In this document: positions 54,203 through 62,729 of the stretch, piece by piece
How the letters are laid out: each line of letters begins with the position of its first letter
How positions within the stretch are numbered: position 1 is the stretch's first letter
NCBI RefSeq assembly: GCF_018129005.1
Contig: NZ_JAAEDL010000005.1
Coordinates: forward strand, 1-64,000
Length of the DNA stretch: 64,000 bases
Reading direction: 5' to 3'
DNA from: Neoroseomonas eburnea
GTDB lineage: Bacteria; Pseudomonadota; Alphaproteobacteria; Acetobacterales; Acetobacteraceae
Translations under genes and position numbers: made by a program
The notes under the pieces: generated by a model
What the model was told of the DNA's origin: nothing
Seen by the model: the letters and a program-made list of their open reading frames with translations, nothing else
The model's database searches: none

Positions 54203-55087
54203 TCAGCCGACCGTCAGGCGGCGCTCCGCGACCTGCTGCTTCATCGACTTCTGCAGCTTCTCGAAGGCGCGCACCTCGATCTGGCGGACGCGTTCGCGGC
54301 TGATGCCGTACTGCTGGGAGAGTTCCTCCAGCGTCGTCGGCTCCTCCTTGAGGCGGCGCTCGATCAGGATGTGGCGCTCGCGTTCGTTGAGCGTCTTGAG
54401 CGCGCCGTTGAGCAGGTCGCGGCGGTTGGTCATGTCCTCCCGCTCGGCGAGTTCCTCCTCCTGGCTCTCGCCGTCATCGACCAGCCAGTCCTGCCACTCG
54501 CCCTCGCTGTCGGCGCGGACGGGGGCGTTCAGGCTGTGGTCCGGGCTGGCGAGGCGCCGGTTCATGCTGATCACGTCCTGCTCGGGCACCTGCAGGGTAT
54601 GGGCGATCTTCGCCACCTGCTCGTCCTTGAGGTCGCCTTCCTCGAGCGCGGACATCTGTGCCTTGAGCCGGCGCAGGTTGAAGAACAGCTTCTTCTGCGC
54701 CGCCGTGGTGCCCATCTTCACGAGCGACCAGGAATGCAGGATGTATTCTTGAATGGCGGCGCGGATCCACCACATGGCGTAGGTGGCCAGGCGGAAGCCA
54801 CGCTCCGGATCGAAGCGCTTCACCGCCTGCATCATGCCGACATTGCCTTCGGAGATGAGTTCGCCGACGGGCAGGCCGTAGCCGCGATAGCCCATGGCGA
54901 TCTTGGCGACGAGCCGAAGGTGGGACGTGACGAGCTTGTGGGCGGCGCGTTCGTCGCCCTCATCCTTCCAACGGCGGGCGAGCGACAGCTCCTCCTCCGG
55001 TGAGAGCATCGGGAACTTGCGGATCTCCTGCAGGTAGCGGGAGAGGTTGCCTTCGGTCACCATCGGGATGGCTGTGCTGGAAGCCAT
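54203..55087 (-). CDS. rpoH: RNA polymerase heat-shock sigma factor RpoH (sigma32)
   Basis: This 294-residue sigma factor has the RpoH box QKKLFFNLRR in region 3 (near 132-141), region 2 with RLATYAMWWIRAAIQEYIL, and region 4 with LEELSQQYGISRERVRQIEVRAFEKL. Length and the RpoH box identify it as sigma32 rather than RpoD or sigma54. It directs heat-shock and protein-quality genes. GGAGG precedes ATG 55087 by nine bases. It follows rluD in the same direction, the usual alphaproteobacterial arrangement. A promoter candidate is at 55262-55290. Confidence 0.97.
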   Translation of the reverse strand: MASSTAIPMVTEGNLSRYLQEIRKFPMLSPEEELSLARRWKDEGDERAAHKLVTSHLRLVAKIAMGYRGYGLPVGELISEGNVGMMQAVKRFDPERGFRLATYAMWWIRAAIQEYILHSWSLVKMGTTAAQKKLFFNLRRLKAQMSALEEGDLKDEQVAKIAHTLQVPEQDVISMNRRLASPDHSLNAPVRADSEGEWQDWLVDDGESQEEELAEREDMTNRRDLLNGALKTLNERERHILIERRLKEEPTTLEELSQQYGISRERVRQIEVRAFEKLQKSMKQQVAERRLTVG

Positions 55088-55261
55088 GGGTCATCTGCCT
55101 CCTTCACCAGGCGGGCCACCCCGTGACGGCGGCGCCCGCGATGGGCATGCACTCAGACGTGTCGCCTTCCTTACGGCCCATACCCTCGGCCGCCCGCTCC
55201 GGTCACGTCGGAGCCGGCCGGACGGGGCGCTTCTCGGCACCCTTCGGAATCCGACATGGGG

Positions 55262-55290
55262 TTTGTAGCCCGGCCCCGCCTGGGGCGCAA
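55262..55290 (-). promoter_or_regulatory. Candidate sigma70-type promoter of rpoH
   Basis: On the minus strand TTGCGC (55285-55290) and TACAAA (55262-55267) are separated by exactly 17 bp, in the gap between rluD and rpoH, about 175 bp before the rpoH start. Confidence 0.4.
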
Positions 55291-55314
55291 GAAAAACCAA
55301 CTGCAATAGTCGGG

Positions 55315-56319
55315 TTACTGCCGGTTACCGTCCAGTAACGCGATCAGTTCGGCGAGGTCGGCGGGCAGAGGGCTCGCGAAGGAGAGGGCCTCGCCGGTGA
55401 CCGGATGGCGGAATCCGAGCGTTGCCGCGTGCAATGCCTGGCGGGGGAAGGCGAGCAACGCCTCCCGCAACGGGGCGGGCAGCAGGCGGGCGGCGGCGGG
55501 AGTGCGGCGCAGATAGACCGGGTCCCCCACCAGGGGATGGCCGAGATGGGCCATGTGGACGCGGATCTGATGGGTGCGGCCGGTGAGCAGCCGGCACTCG
55601 ACCAGGGCGACGGCGGCGCCCCAGGCACGCTGAACCGCATAGCGCGTGGTGGCGGGCTTGCCGCCGCGGGTCGCCACCGCCATGCGCTTGCGGTCGACCG
55701 GATGGCGGCCGATCGGTGCGGAAACCTCGCCGCGGGTTTCCTGCGGCAGGCCCCAGACGAGCGCCAGGTAGGCGCGGTCGAGGTCGCGGGCGGCGAAGGC
55801 CTCGGACAGGGCGCGGTGGGCGCGCTCGGTCTTGGCGGCGACCATGACGCCGGAGGTGTCCTTGTCCAGCCGGTGGACGATACCCGGGCGCTTCTCCCCG
55901 CCGATGCCCGGCAGGTCGTCCCCGGCATGGGCGAGCAGGGCGTTGACCAGGGTGCCGTCCGGGTTGCCCGGGGCGGGGTGGACGACGAGGCCGGCGGGTT
56001 TGTCGACGACGATGAGATCCGCGTCCTCGTAGAGGATGGTCAGCGGAATCGCCTGGGCCTGCGGCGTGGCGGGGACGGGCGGCGGGATGGCGAGGACGTA
56101 GCGCGCGCCGGCACGGACCGATTCGGACGGGTCGGTCAGCGGCGCGCCGTCGCGCGTCGCGTGGCCGCCTTCGATCAGCGCCTTGACCCGGGAGCGCGAG
56201 AGCGAACCTATGGCGTCCGCCAGGAAGCGGTCGGCGCGCGCGCCGGCGGCCTCCAGCGGTGCGATGGCTTCGATATGCTCGGCGACGGCGGATGAGGGGG
56301 ATGGTGTGGCTGCGCTCAA
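55315..56319 (-). CDS. rluD: RluA/RluD-family 23S rRNA pseudouridine synthase
   Basis: This 334-residue protein has an N-terminal S4 RNA-binding domain (RADRFLADAIGSLSRSRVKALIEGGHA). The pseudouridine synthase core contains ILYEDADLIVVDKPAGLVVHPAPGN, the catalytic HRLDKDTSGVMVAAKT (Asp) and LTGRTHQIRVHMAHLGHPLVGDP. The RluA/RluD group modifies 23S rRNA; its position before rpoH suits RluD. The start appears to be TTG 56319, since no ATG lies between there and the S4 domain. It overlaps the divergent small membrane-protein gene by 14 bases. Confidence 0.9.
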   Translation of the reverse strand: MSAATPSPSSAVAEHIEAIAPLEAAGARADRFLADAIGSLSRSRVKALIEGGHATRDGAPLTDPSESVRAGARYVLAIPPPVPATPQAQAIPLTILYEDADLIVVDKPAGLVVHPAPGNPDGTLVNALLAHAGDDLPGIGGEKRPGIVHRLDKDTSGVMVAAKTERAHRALSEAFAARDLDRAYLALVWGLPQETRGEVSAPIGRHPVDRKRMAVATRGGKPATTRYAVQRAWGAAVALVECRLLTGRTHQIRVHMAHLGHPLVGDPVYLRRTPAAARLLPAPLREALLAFPRQALHAATLGFRHPVTGEALSFASPLPADLAELIALLDGNRQ

Positions 56320-56581
56320 GGCTCTGGTGATCGGAATGGGGGTGCTGATCGTGGCCGGCACCGTGGCCCTCGCGGTGCTGCTCGTCCAGCGGCTTGGCGA
56401 GCCGCAGGCGGGGCGGCAGGCGGCGGCGTCTCTCGGGGAACCCGATGGCGCGCGGATCGCCGGCATCGCCGGGACGGACCGCACCCTGGCGATCTGGGTG
56501 GTGCGGCCGGACGGCGACAGGGTGATCCTGGTCGATCCGGCGAGCGGGCGGCGCACGGGAGAGGTCCGGCTGCGGGACTGA
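56306..56581 (+). CDS. Small membrane protein (DUF6476-like), divergent from rluD
   Basis: This 91-residue protein begins VAALKALVIGMGVLIVAGTVA, giving one membrane helix (about 6-27). A cytoplasmic or periplasmic part follows with AGIAGTDRTLAIWVVRPDGDRVILVDPASGRRTG. It resembles the short alphaproteobacterial DUF6476 proteins found beside rluD and rpoH, an assignment made from memory of that family. GTG 56306 follows GAGGGGGAT. It starts 14 bases inside the head of rluD on the opposite strand, so the promoters must face each other through coding sequence. Confidence 0.7.
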   Translation: MAALKALVIGMGVLIVAGTVALAVLLVQRLGEPQAGRQAAASLGEPDGARIAGIAGTDRTLAIWVVRPDGDRVILVDPASGRRTGEVRLRD

Positions 56582-56714
56582 CCGGGGGCTGGGGTGGCTG
56601 CTGGTGGCGCGCGCGACGTCCCGCGATGGGCGCCATCCGGGGCGCATGACGATTTTCGCAAGAAGGGCGCTTGATCCCGACCAGGGAGGCGGGTAGAAGC
56701 GCGCCTCCGGCCGG

Positions 56715-56790
56715 GTCCCCTTCGTCTAGAGGCCTAGGACACCGCCCTCTCACGGCGGTAACAGGGGTTCGAATCCCCTAGGGGACGCCA
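56715..56790 (+). tRNA. tRNA-Glu (anticodon CTC)
   Basis: This 76-nt cloverleaf has acceptor GTCCCCT paired with AGGGGAC, and anticodon stem CCGCC/GGCGG with loop CTCTCAC (anticodon CTC). The T arm contains GGGGTTCGAATCCCC. The terminal CCA is encoded. Confidence 0.97.
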
Positions 56791-56893
56791 AGCTTTTCAA
56801 CGGGTTGGCCGATTTCTCAGGTCATGCACCTGATGTCATACCTGATATCGAGGCCGCCGGCGCGAGCGCACCTGCCGCCCAGTGGCTAAGGCG

Positions 56894-57124
56894 TCAGTGA
56901 CGGACGCGCTTCGGGACATGGTCGATCGTGATCTCGACCGGTCCCCCGCCAGCCGGCCGAGGGCAATGGCTGGTACGTAGGACGCGCTGCCCCACGACCT
57001 TGCCATCCGAGCCAAAGGTGCGAACCCGCCAGCAGCAGGGGCAACGGTACGCGACGCGCCCGTCGCCCCGGACGCGCCCGTAGAACTCATGGCGCTGTCC
57101 CTGCATGGCGGCGTGCTCAGGCAC
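56894..57124 (-). CDS. Small zinc-finger-like phage-type protein
   Basis: This 76-residue protein contains YRCPCCWRVRTFGSDGKVV, a knuckle-like Cys motif, and ends in a DHVPKRVRH basic tail. Small Cys-motif proteins of this sort are common in phage gene sets, but I know no specific function. It begins at a GTG overlapping the stop of the DUF2190-like gene upstream by eight bases, supporting translation. With that gene and the adjacent tRNA it forms a prophage scrap. Confidence 0.5.
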   Translation of the reverse strand: MPEHAAMQGQRHEFYGRVRGDGRVAYRCPCCWRVRTFGSDGKVVGQRVLRTSHCPRPAGGGPVEITIDHVPKRVRH

Positions 57125-57419
57125 CGGCGACCATGGCCGGCGGCGCGCCCAGCTTCACCTTGGCCGTGGTGGCGGACGAGCCGGCAGCCTCGACGCAGAT
57201 GCCCACGGCAAGGTTGTCTTCGTCGTCCGTGGCGAGGTTGTGGGCCGCGTTGTCCCAGAACAGCACGTCGCCCAGGTCGAAGGCCGTGCCCGTCACCTTG
57301 GCGAGCGAGAACAGCCCTGCGCCGAACTCTGCCCCGGCGGCTTCCGCCTCGCGCTTGAAGGCGGGATCGGGGCGGAGCCAGTCATGCATCGCGTCCGCAG
57401 GTCGGGCACGCCGCGCCAT
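57117..57419 (-). CDS. DUF2190 family (phage capsid-associated) protein, altered N-terminus
   Basis: Residues about 22-100 match the DUF2190 pattern seen in phage head genes: FSLAKVTGTAFDLGDVLFWD, AAHNLATDDEDNLAVGICVEAAGSSATTAKVKLG. The first 20 residues (RRARPADAMHDWLRPDP) do not, so the gene may be truncated or fused. No other head, portal or terminase genes are nearby; only the small Cys-motif gene overlaps it. It is best seen as part of a degraded prophage beside tRNA-Glu. Confidence 0.6.
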   Translation of the reverse strand: MARRARPADAMHDWLRPDPAFKREAEAAGAEFGAGLFSLAKVTGTAFDLGDVLFWDNAAHNLATDDEDNLAVGICVEAAGSSATTAKVKLGAPPAMVAGA

Positions 57420-57556
57420 GCGGCATTCCCTTGCGTGTCAACGACCCTCGTAGGAGCGAAGGCCGCGCCACCATGTGGCCGTGGATCTATCCCGCCCCGC
57501 CGCCGGCAGGCCGCTCGCCGCAGTCGGACATGCTGCATATTGACTGCCAATGATTC

Positions 57557-58741
57557 TCAATCGGAATCGCGAAGTTCATTGGTTCGACGAGGTTGGGCGC
57601 GCTGCGCCATTGCAGTCGCATAGACAGCGAGTGCCGTCAGACACACGGCGAGGAAAGCCGCCGCAGTGAGAAGGGGCGCGGAGGGCGAACCGGTCATGTC
57701 ACGCACAAGGCCGGCGAAGGGCGGCAGCAATGCCAGCCCCAGGTAGAACACCGTGTAGTGCACGCCCATCCCGAAGGCGCGGCTCTCGGCCGAGAGCGCG
57801 CGTCCCGCGAATGCCATGATCAGGCTGGAGGGCGGCGCAGCCAGCATGCCAAACGCAGGCAAGGTCAGCCAGGGCGGCGCCCCGGCCGCTGTCGCGAGGA
57901 GGGCCGCCACCATGCCGAGGATGCACATCACGGTCACGAGCAAGGGACGCCCGAGCCGCTCCGCGATGGCGCCGCCCATTGGCTGCAGGGGCAGTATCGA
58001 GAAGCCAATCAACGAGGCGAGCGCCCCGGCCTCCGCGTGGCTGATGCCGTTGGCCACCAGGAAAGCCGGCGTGAATCCGACCGCCACGGCGAAGGAAGCG
58101 TTGTAGCCGGCCCAGACGACACCGAGCGCGAGCAGCGGGCGCCATTCATGGCGGAGCAGCCACATGCGCCGATGGCTGGCAGCCGAGGGGCCCCCGCCGC
58201 GCACGGTCGCCGCGATCAGCAGGAAGGCGACGGTGCAGAAAGCCGCTGAGAGCCAGAGGCCCGACTTCCAGTCCTCACCGAGCATGGGAAGCACGAGCAA
58301 GGCCAAGCCGATGCCAAAGGGCCATGCCATCAGCATCAGTCCCATAGCGAGCGCGACGCGGGCACCCGAGAATCGGTCGAGCACCATTTTGGCGCCCGCG
58401 ATGGTGAGCAGGGCGCCCCCGATGCCAGACACGAGTCGGCCCAGCACGGCGAGAAGAAAGTCCGGCGCCAGGGCCAGCAACACGCCGCCCAGCGCCATGA
58501 GCCCCACCCCCACCAAGAGCACGACGCGGTCGCCGAACCGCGCCAGCAACCATCCTGCTGGCAGGGCGACGAAGACGCCGGCCAGGGAATAGGTGCCGAT
58601 CAACGTGCCGAGCGCGGCCCAGTCCGTGACCAGGCTTCCAATGAGCAAGGGCCCTAGCGCGCCCACGACCTGAAGTTGCGCGCCCATTGAAATCCGGGCG
58701 AGCGCCAATACTGCGACCTCGCCCCAACGTCCCAGCATCAT
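57557..58741 (-). CDS. Major facilitator superfamily transporter
   Basis: This 394-residue membrane protein has 12 hydrophobic segments in the MFS pattern. The cytoplasmic loop between helices 2 and 3 reads WLLARFGDRVVLLVGVG (G-x-x-x-D-R motif), and MGLMLMAWPFGIGLAL and FGMGVHYTVFYLGLALLPP follow later. It is likely an exporter or uptake carrier, substrate unknown. ATG 58741 follows GGAGG by seven bases. A GTCGAC repeat array lies about 70-100 bp upstream. It is monocistronic between the prophage scrap and creD. Confidence 0.87.
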   Translation of the reverse strand: MMLGRWGEVAVLALARISMGAQLQVVGALGPLLIGSLVTDWAALGTLIGTYSLAGVFVALPAGWLLARFGDRVVLLVGVGLMALGGVLLALAPDFLLAVLGRLVSGIGGALLTIAGAKMVLDRFSGARVALAMGLMLMAWPFGIGLALLVLPMLGEDWKSGLWLSAAFCTVAFLLIAATVRGGGPSAASHRRMWLLRHEWRPLLALGVVWAGYNASFAVAVGFTPAFLVANGISHAEAGALASLIGFSILPLQPMGGAIAERLGRPLLVTVMCILGMVAALLATAAGAPPWLTLPAFGMLAAPPSSLIMAFAGRALSAESRAFGMGVHYTVFYLGLALLPPFAGLVRDMTGSPSAPLLTAAAFLAVCLTALAVYATAMAQRAQPRRTNELRDSD

Positions 58742-58809
58742 ATGGGGCCTCCGCCGCATCGCCGAATCGCGAGAGCCTTCGCACTCCGGGAATCTCAGCA
58801 CAAGTCGGC

Positions 58810-58839
58810 GTCGACATGTCGACACGTCGACACGTCGAC
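58810..58839. promoter_or_regulatory. Array of four GTCGAC palindromes with 8-bp spacing
   Basis: GTCGAC occurs at 58810, 58818, 58826 and 58834, exactly 8 bp apart, separated by AT, AC and AC dinucleotides. It lies in the gap between the MFS start and the creD stop. An 8-bp period of palindromic half-units is how MetJ/Arc (ribbon-helix-helix) repressors bind. The binding protein is not known. Confidence 0.55.
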
Positions 58840-58916
58840 GCCGGCCGCATCCATTCCGGAGAGCACGAAGAAGCACGTGCTCGACATTGCCCTGCCGCCG
58901 GCCACCCCAAGCCGGC

Positions 58917-60248
58917 TCACGCCTCGTGCGAAGCGATCCGGCGCGTCGCCATCATGACGGCGGACAGCAGCGCGAAGAGCCCCAGCGCACCCGCCAGCAG
59001 CGCCATGCTCTCCATCCGCAGCACCACGTAGAGGAACCCGAACAGGATCGCGAGCACGCCCGCGAAGACGATGGCGAGCCGCGCCCGCCCGGTGACCGCC
59101 GCGGTGTAGAAGCTCGCCTGCCCCATGACCATCGCCGCGCTGACGACATAGGCGATGCCGAACCCCGCAGCCTCCGAGATCGCCAGCAGCAGCATCGGGA
59201 ACAGCACCATGGACAGGCCGAGCAGCCCGTACTGCACGAGATGGATGCGCACGCGGGAGACCAGTTCGAAGAGCCAGTAGGTCATCACCGCGAGCAGGAC
59301 GAACAGCGCCGCGTATTTCGCGGTGCGGGTCACCATGCGGTAGGTCGGCACGGCCTCCAGCAGCGCGACGCCCATCCCCGCGCTTCGTTCGAGCACCGGG
59401 CCACAGCCGTCGTCTGGCAGCCGCAGTGCCCGGTCGGCCACGCCGCCGACCCATTCCGCGCGGAAGGCCTCGCCCTCGGAGGATGCCCGGTGCGGCAGGC
59501 TGGCGCCGAAATAGCTCGGCGTCTCCCAGGCGCCCTCGATGGAAAGCCGCGCACGCCGCGCGACCGGGAGGAGGGAGAGCGCCTCGGTGCCCCGCAGTTC
59601 CATCGTGCCGGCGAAGCCGGTGCCGGGCTCGGGCGGGCCGTCGAGGCCAAGCGGCCAGCGCAGCGCCTCCACCACCCCGCACCGCGTGCTGCCTTCACGC
59701 ACGACCGCGAGCGCCCGCCCGGCGAAGGCCAGCGTCGGGGCATCGGTGGCGGGGCGCAGGTCGGTCGCGCCGGTCATCAGATAGGCGGCGCGCCAGTCGG
59801 GCTCGGCATCCGTCGGCAGGGATGGGGCCACGTCGCCGATGCGGCCGGCAATGTCGATGCGCGCAGTATAGACAACGGCTTCGAAGAGTCCCCGCCGGCG
59901 GCGCTCGGGCACCAGGGTCGCCGCCATGGTCAGCTCGGTCGCCGGCATGGCGATGGCGCCGGGCTCCGAGGCGCCTCCCGCGGGCGCGCGCAGCGGCACG
60001 ACCAGCACCGGGCCGAGGACCGTCTGCGAGGCGCCCCAGGATCGGCCGATCTCGGCCCGGACCTCGCGCTGACGTGCCTCGCGCTCGGCGATGAGGCCGG
60101 CGACGAAATACTGCGGGATCAGCAGCGCGACGACGAGCGCGGCGATCAGCCCCAGCTTGATGCCGGTCGGGCCGATGATGCGCGCGCCGCTTGCGATGGC
60201 GGCGCCTGGCGGCGGGGCGGAATCCGGCACGGCCGGGCTGTCGGACAT
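58917..60248 (-). CDS. creD: CreD family inner-membrane protein
   Basis: This 443-residue CreD-like cell-envelope protein starts with an N-terminal helix (KLGLIAALVVALLIPQYFVAGLI). A large periplasmic region (about 55-300) with RSWGASQTVLGPVLVVP follows, then five to six C-terminal helices (KYAALFVLLAVMTYWLFEL, VRIHLVQYGLLGLSMVLF, AGVLAILFGFLYVVLR). In enterics CreD is induced by the CreBC system and linked to envelope and beta-lactam response. Here it is divergent from a response regulator/kinase pair, suggesting the same link. AGGAGG precedes ATG 60248. Confidence 0.93.
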   Translation of the reverse strand: MSDSPAVPDSAPPPGAAIASGARIIGPTGIKLGLIAALVVALLIPQYFVAGLIAEREARQREVRAEIGRSWGASQTVLGPVLVVPLRAPAGGASEPGAIAMPATELTMAATLVPERRRRGLFEAVVYTARIDIAGRIGDVAPSLPTDAEPDWRAAYLMTGATDLRPATDAPTLAFAGRALAVVREGSTRCGVVEALRWPLGLDGPPEPGTGFAGTMELRGTEALSLLPVARRARLSIEGAWETPSYFGASLPHRASSEGEAFRAEWVGGVADRALRLPDDGCGPVLERSAGMGVALLEAVPTYRMVTRTAKYAALFVLLAVMTYWLFELVSRVRIHLVQYGLLGLSMVLFPMLLLAISEAAGFGIAYVVSAAMVMGQASFYTAAVTGRARLAIVFAGVLAILFGFLYVVLRMESMALLAGALGLFALLSAVMMATRRIASHEA

Positions 60249-60265
60249 GGATGAACCTCCTGCAT

Positions 60266-60280
60266 TGGACGGTCCGTCCA
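60266..60280. promoter_or_regulatory. Palindrome in the creD/regulator intergenic region
   Basis: TGGACGG-T-CCGTCCA is a perfect 7-bp dyad around one base, 18 bp upstream of the creD start in the divergent region shared with the response regulator. It could be an operator for that regulator. Confidence 0.4.
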
Positions 60281-60376
60281 GCCTGGACGCTGCATGTGCA
60301 CTGCGCGTGTCGCGACCTTGCAGGCTCCTGGGATGTCTGGTGCAAATACCGTGCAGAGCATGGCGGCCGCGCCTGG

Positions 60377-61066
60377 ATGCCCAAGATCCTCATCGCCGAC
60401 GACGACCCGCATATCCGCAGCGTCATCCGCTTCGCCCTGGCGCGGGACGGCCTCGCCGCCATCGAGGCCGCGGACGGCGCCGCCGCGCTCGAGCTCGTCG
60501 CGCGCGAGCGGCCCGACCTGCTGATCCTCGACGTGATGATGCCGGAGATGGACGGCACCGAGCTGTGCCGCCGGCTGCGGCGGGAGAGCGACGTGCCGGT
60601 CATCTTTCTCTCCTCCCGCGGGGAGGAGCTTGACCGCGTGCTCGGGCTCGAACTCGGCGGCGACGACTACATGACCAAGCCCTTCAGCCCGCGCGAGCTG
60701 GTCGCCCGCGTGCGCGCGCATCTGCGGCGCCGGGAAGGCCGCGTGACCGACGGGCCGCGCGCGGCCGGACCGCTGCGCCGCGGCCCGCTCAGGCTCGATG
60801 CCGACCGGTTCGAGGCACGTTGGGGCGAGGCGCCGATCCCGCTGACCGTCACGGAATTCCGGCTGCTGCAGGCCATGGCGACGCATTCCGGCCGTGTCTT
60901 CACGCGGGAGATGCTGATGGGCGCCGCGCACGCCGAGCCGCGCATCGTCAGCGACCGCACCATCGACAGCCATGTGCGGCACCTGCGCGCCAAGCTCGCC
61001 GCGCTGGGCGCCGCGCCGATCGAGACGGTGCATGGCCTCGGCTACCGCTACCGGGACGAAGGCTGA
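60377..61066 (+). CDS. OmpR-family response regulator (CreB-like)
   Basis: This 229-residue protein has a receiver domain (MPKILIADDDPHIRSVIRFAL, phospho-Asp in LLILDVMMPEMDG, KPFSPRELVARV) and a C-terminal winged helix. The winged helix contains LTVTEFRLLQAMATHSGRVFTREML and SDRTIDSHVRHLRAKL. The kinase gene follows after four bp. Gene order, with creD divergent on the other side, makes CreB-like the best guess; motifs alone cannot separate it from other OmpR paralogues. ATG 60377 starts the receiver domain. Confidence 0.9.
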   Translation: MPKILIADDDPHIRSVIRFALARDGLAAIEAADGAAALELVARERPDLLILDVMMPEMDGTELCRRLRRESDVPVIFLSSRGEELDRVLGLELGGDDYMTKPFSPRELVARVRAHLRRREGRVTDGPRAAGPLRRGPLRLDADRFEARWGEAPIPLTVTEFRLLQAMATHSGRVFTREMLMGAAHAEPRIVSDRTIDSHVRHLRAKLAALGAAPIETVHGLGYRYRDEG

Positions 61067-61070
61067 GCGG

Positions 61071-62729
61071 GTGCCGCCCGTCCTGCGGCGCAAGCCGCGC
61101 ATCCTGACCGTGCTGCTGCTGGTGAACCTGGTGCTGCTGGCGCTGCCGCTCGGCGGGCTGTGGATGCTGCGCCTTTACGAGAGCGCGCTGGTGCGCCAGA
61201 CGGAGACGGAGCTGGTGGCCCAGGCTGCCGTGATCGCCGCAACCCATCGCGCGGGCTGGCTTCGCGAGGCCGGGCCGGAAGCACCGGCGCTGCTGGCCCG
61301 CCTGCCGGCGGCTGCGCCGCAGCCGGAGGGCTGGGCGCCGCGCTTCGCGACTCTCGACCTCGCGCGCGACCCCATTCTTCCGCCGCCGCCCGATGCCGCG
61401 CCGCCGGCGCACCCTGCGGATCCGGTGGCGAGCGCAGCAGGGGCGGCGCTGGCGCCGGTGCTCGCCGAGGCGCAGCGCGTCACCCTCGCGGCGATGCGCG
61501 TGACGGACGGCGCCGGCGTGGTGGTGGCGAGCACGGGCGGGGAGGGCGGCCTCTCGCTGCGGGGGCTGGAGGAGGTGGCCGCCGCGCTGGCCGGCCAGCC
61601 CGCCGCGCGGGTGCGCGCGCGGCGCGAAGCGGTCGCCGCCGGCGCAGGCGCGATCAGCCGGGACGCGCCCTTCCGCGTCTTCGTCGCGCTGCCGGTGCAG
61701 CAGGGCGGGCACGTCATCGGCGCCGTGCTGCTCTCCCGCACGCCGTCGAGCATCCGCCAGGCGCTGCACGGCAAGCGTTGGGAACTGGCGGCGCTGACGC
61801 TGGCGATGCTGCTCGTCGCCGCGGCGCTCGCCGGCTTCACCGCCTATACGGTGAGCCGGCCGATCCGCGCGGTCGCCGACCAGGCGCGGGCGGTGGCATC
61901 CGGCGCGCGCGTCGAGGTTCAGCGCGTGCGCCGCAGCGCGGTGCGCGAGGCCGACGAGCTCGCCGCGGCGATCGGCGGCATGGCGGGCACGCTCGAGAGG
62001 CGCGCGACCTACATCAGCGAATTCGCCGCCGCGGTCAGCCATGAGTTCAAGACCCCGCTCGCCGCGCTGCGCGGCGCGCTGGAACTGCTGCAGGACCACG
62101 GGCCGACGATGACGGAGGCGGAGCGCGCGGCCTTCCTCGCACAGTGCATGGACGACGTGCTGCGGCTGGACCGGCTGGTGACCCGGCTGCTCGACCTCGC
62201 GCGGGCCGAGGCGCCGCATCCGCATGCGCCCGGACGCGCCGAGGTCGGGCAAGCGGTGCGCGACGCCGCCGAGCCGCACGTGGCGGCGGGGCTGGAGATC
62301 GCCTTCGAGGGGCGGCCGGATGCGGAGGCGGCGATCGCGCCCGAAGCCCTGCGGAGCATCTTTGCCATCCTGTTCGAGAATGTCCGGCAGCATGCCGGGG
62401 AAGGGGCACGGTGCCACGTCTCCTGCGAGGCGACAGGCGATCGATTGCGCATCCGGGTCAGCGACACCGGACGCGGCATTTCCGCCGCGAATTCCGCGCG
62501 GGTGTTCGAGCGCTTTTTCACGACGGCCAGGGAAGCCGGGGGCACGGGGCTTGGGCTCGCGATCGCGCGCAGTCTGGCTGAGGCAGGCGACGGGCAGCTG
62601 GATCTCGTATCCGGGACAGGCGGGACTGTCCTGGAATTGAATTTGCCGCGAGCGTCGGCCACGCCTCGAACCTCATTGGAGGGCATTGTTTCCCGCCCGG
62701 CGTCTCCTCGGACCGGGAAAGGTCCGTAA
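61071..62729 (+). CDS. Sensor histidine kinase (CreC-like)
   Basis: This 552-residue membrane kinase has helix 1 (about 12-30, ILTVLLLVNLVLLALPL), a periplasmic sensor region of about 210 residues, and helix 2 (near 240-262, LTLAMLLVAAALAGFTAYTV). A HAMP-like linker follows, with an H-box (VSHEFKTPLAALRGALELLQ; His near 323), an N-box (FENVRQHAG), and ATP-lid motifs (SDTGRGI, GTGLGLAIA). It would phosphorylate the adjacent regulator. The start is GTG 61071, five bases after the upstream stop. The periplasmic sensor has no recognised ligand. Confidence 0.9.
   Translation: MPPVLRRKPRILTVLLLVNLVLLALPLGGLWMLRLYESALVRQTETELVAQAAVIAATHRAGWLREAGPEAPALLARLPAAAPQPEGWAPRFATLDLARDPILPPPPDAAPPAHPADPVASAAGAALAPVLAEAQRVTLAAMRVTDGAGVVVASTGGEGGLSLRGLEEVAAALAGQPAARVRARREAVAAGAGAISRDAPFRVFVALPVQQGGHVIGAVLLSRTPSSIRQALHGKRWELAALTLAMLLVAAALAGFTAYTVSRPIRAVADQARAVASGARVEVQRVRRSAVREADELAAAIGGMAGTLERRATYISEFAAAVSHEFKTPLAALRGALELLQDHGPTMTEAERAAFLAQCMDDVLRLDRLVTRLLDLARAEAPHPHAPGRAEVGQAVRDAAEPHVAAGLEIAFEGRPDAEAAIAPEALRSIFAILFENVRQHAGEGARCHVSCEATGDRLRIRVSDTGRGISAANSARVFERFFTTAREAGGTGLGLAIARSLAEAGDGQLDLVSGTGGTVLELNLPRASATPRTSLEGIVSRPASPRTGKGP

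Noticed and set aside
56836-57090. Alternative 84-codon frame over the Cys-motif gene
   Set aside because: The competing frame 56894-57124 has a Cys motif and a start coupled to the upstream stop; this one is Ser/Arg/Ala-rich with no motif.
56791-58741. Attachment-site repeat of the tRNA-Glu 3' end
   Set aside because: I looked for a second copy of the T-arm/acceptor sequence downstream and saw none within the window.
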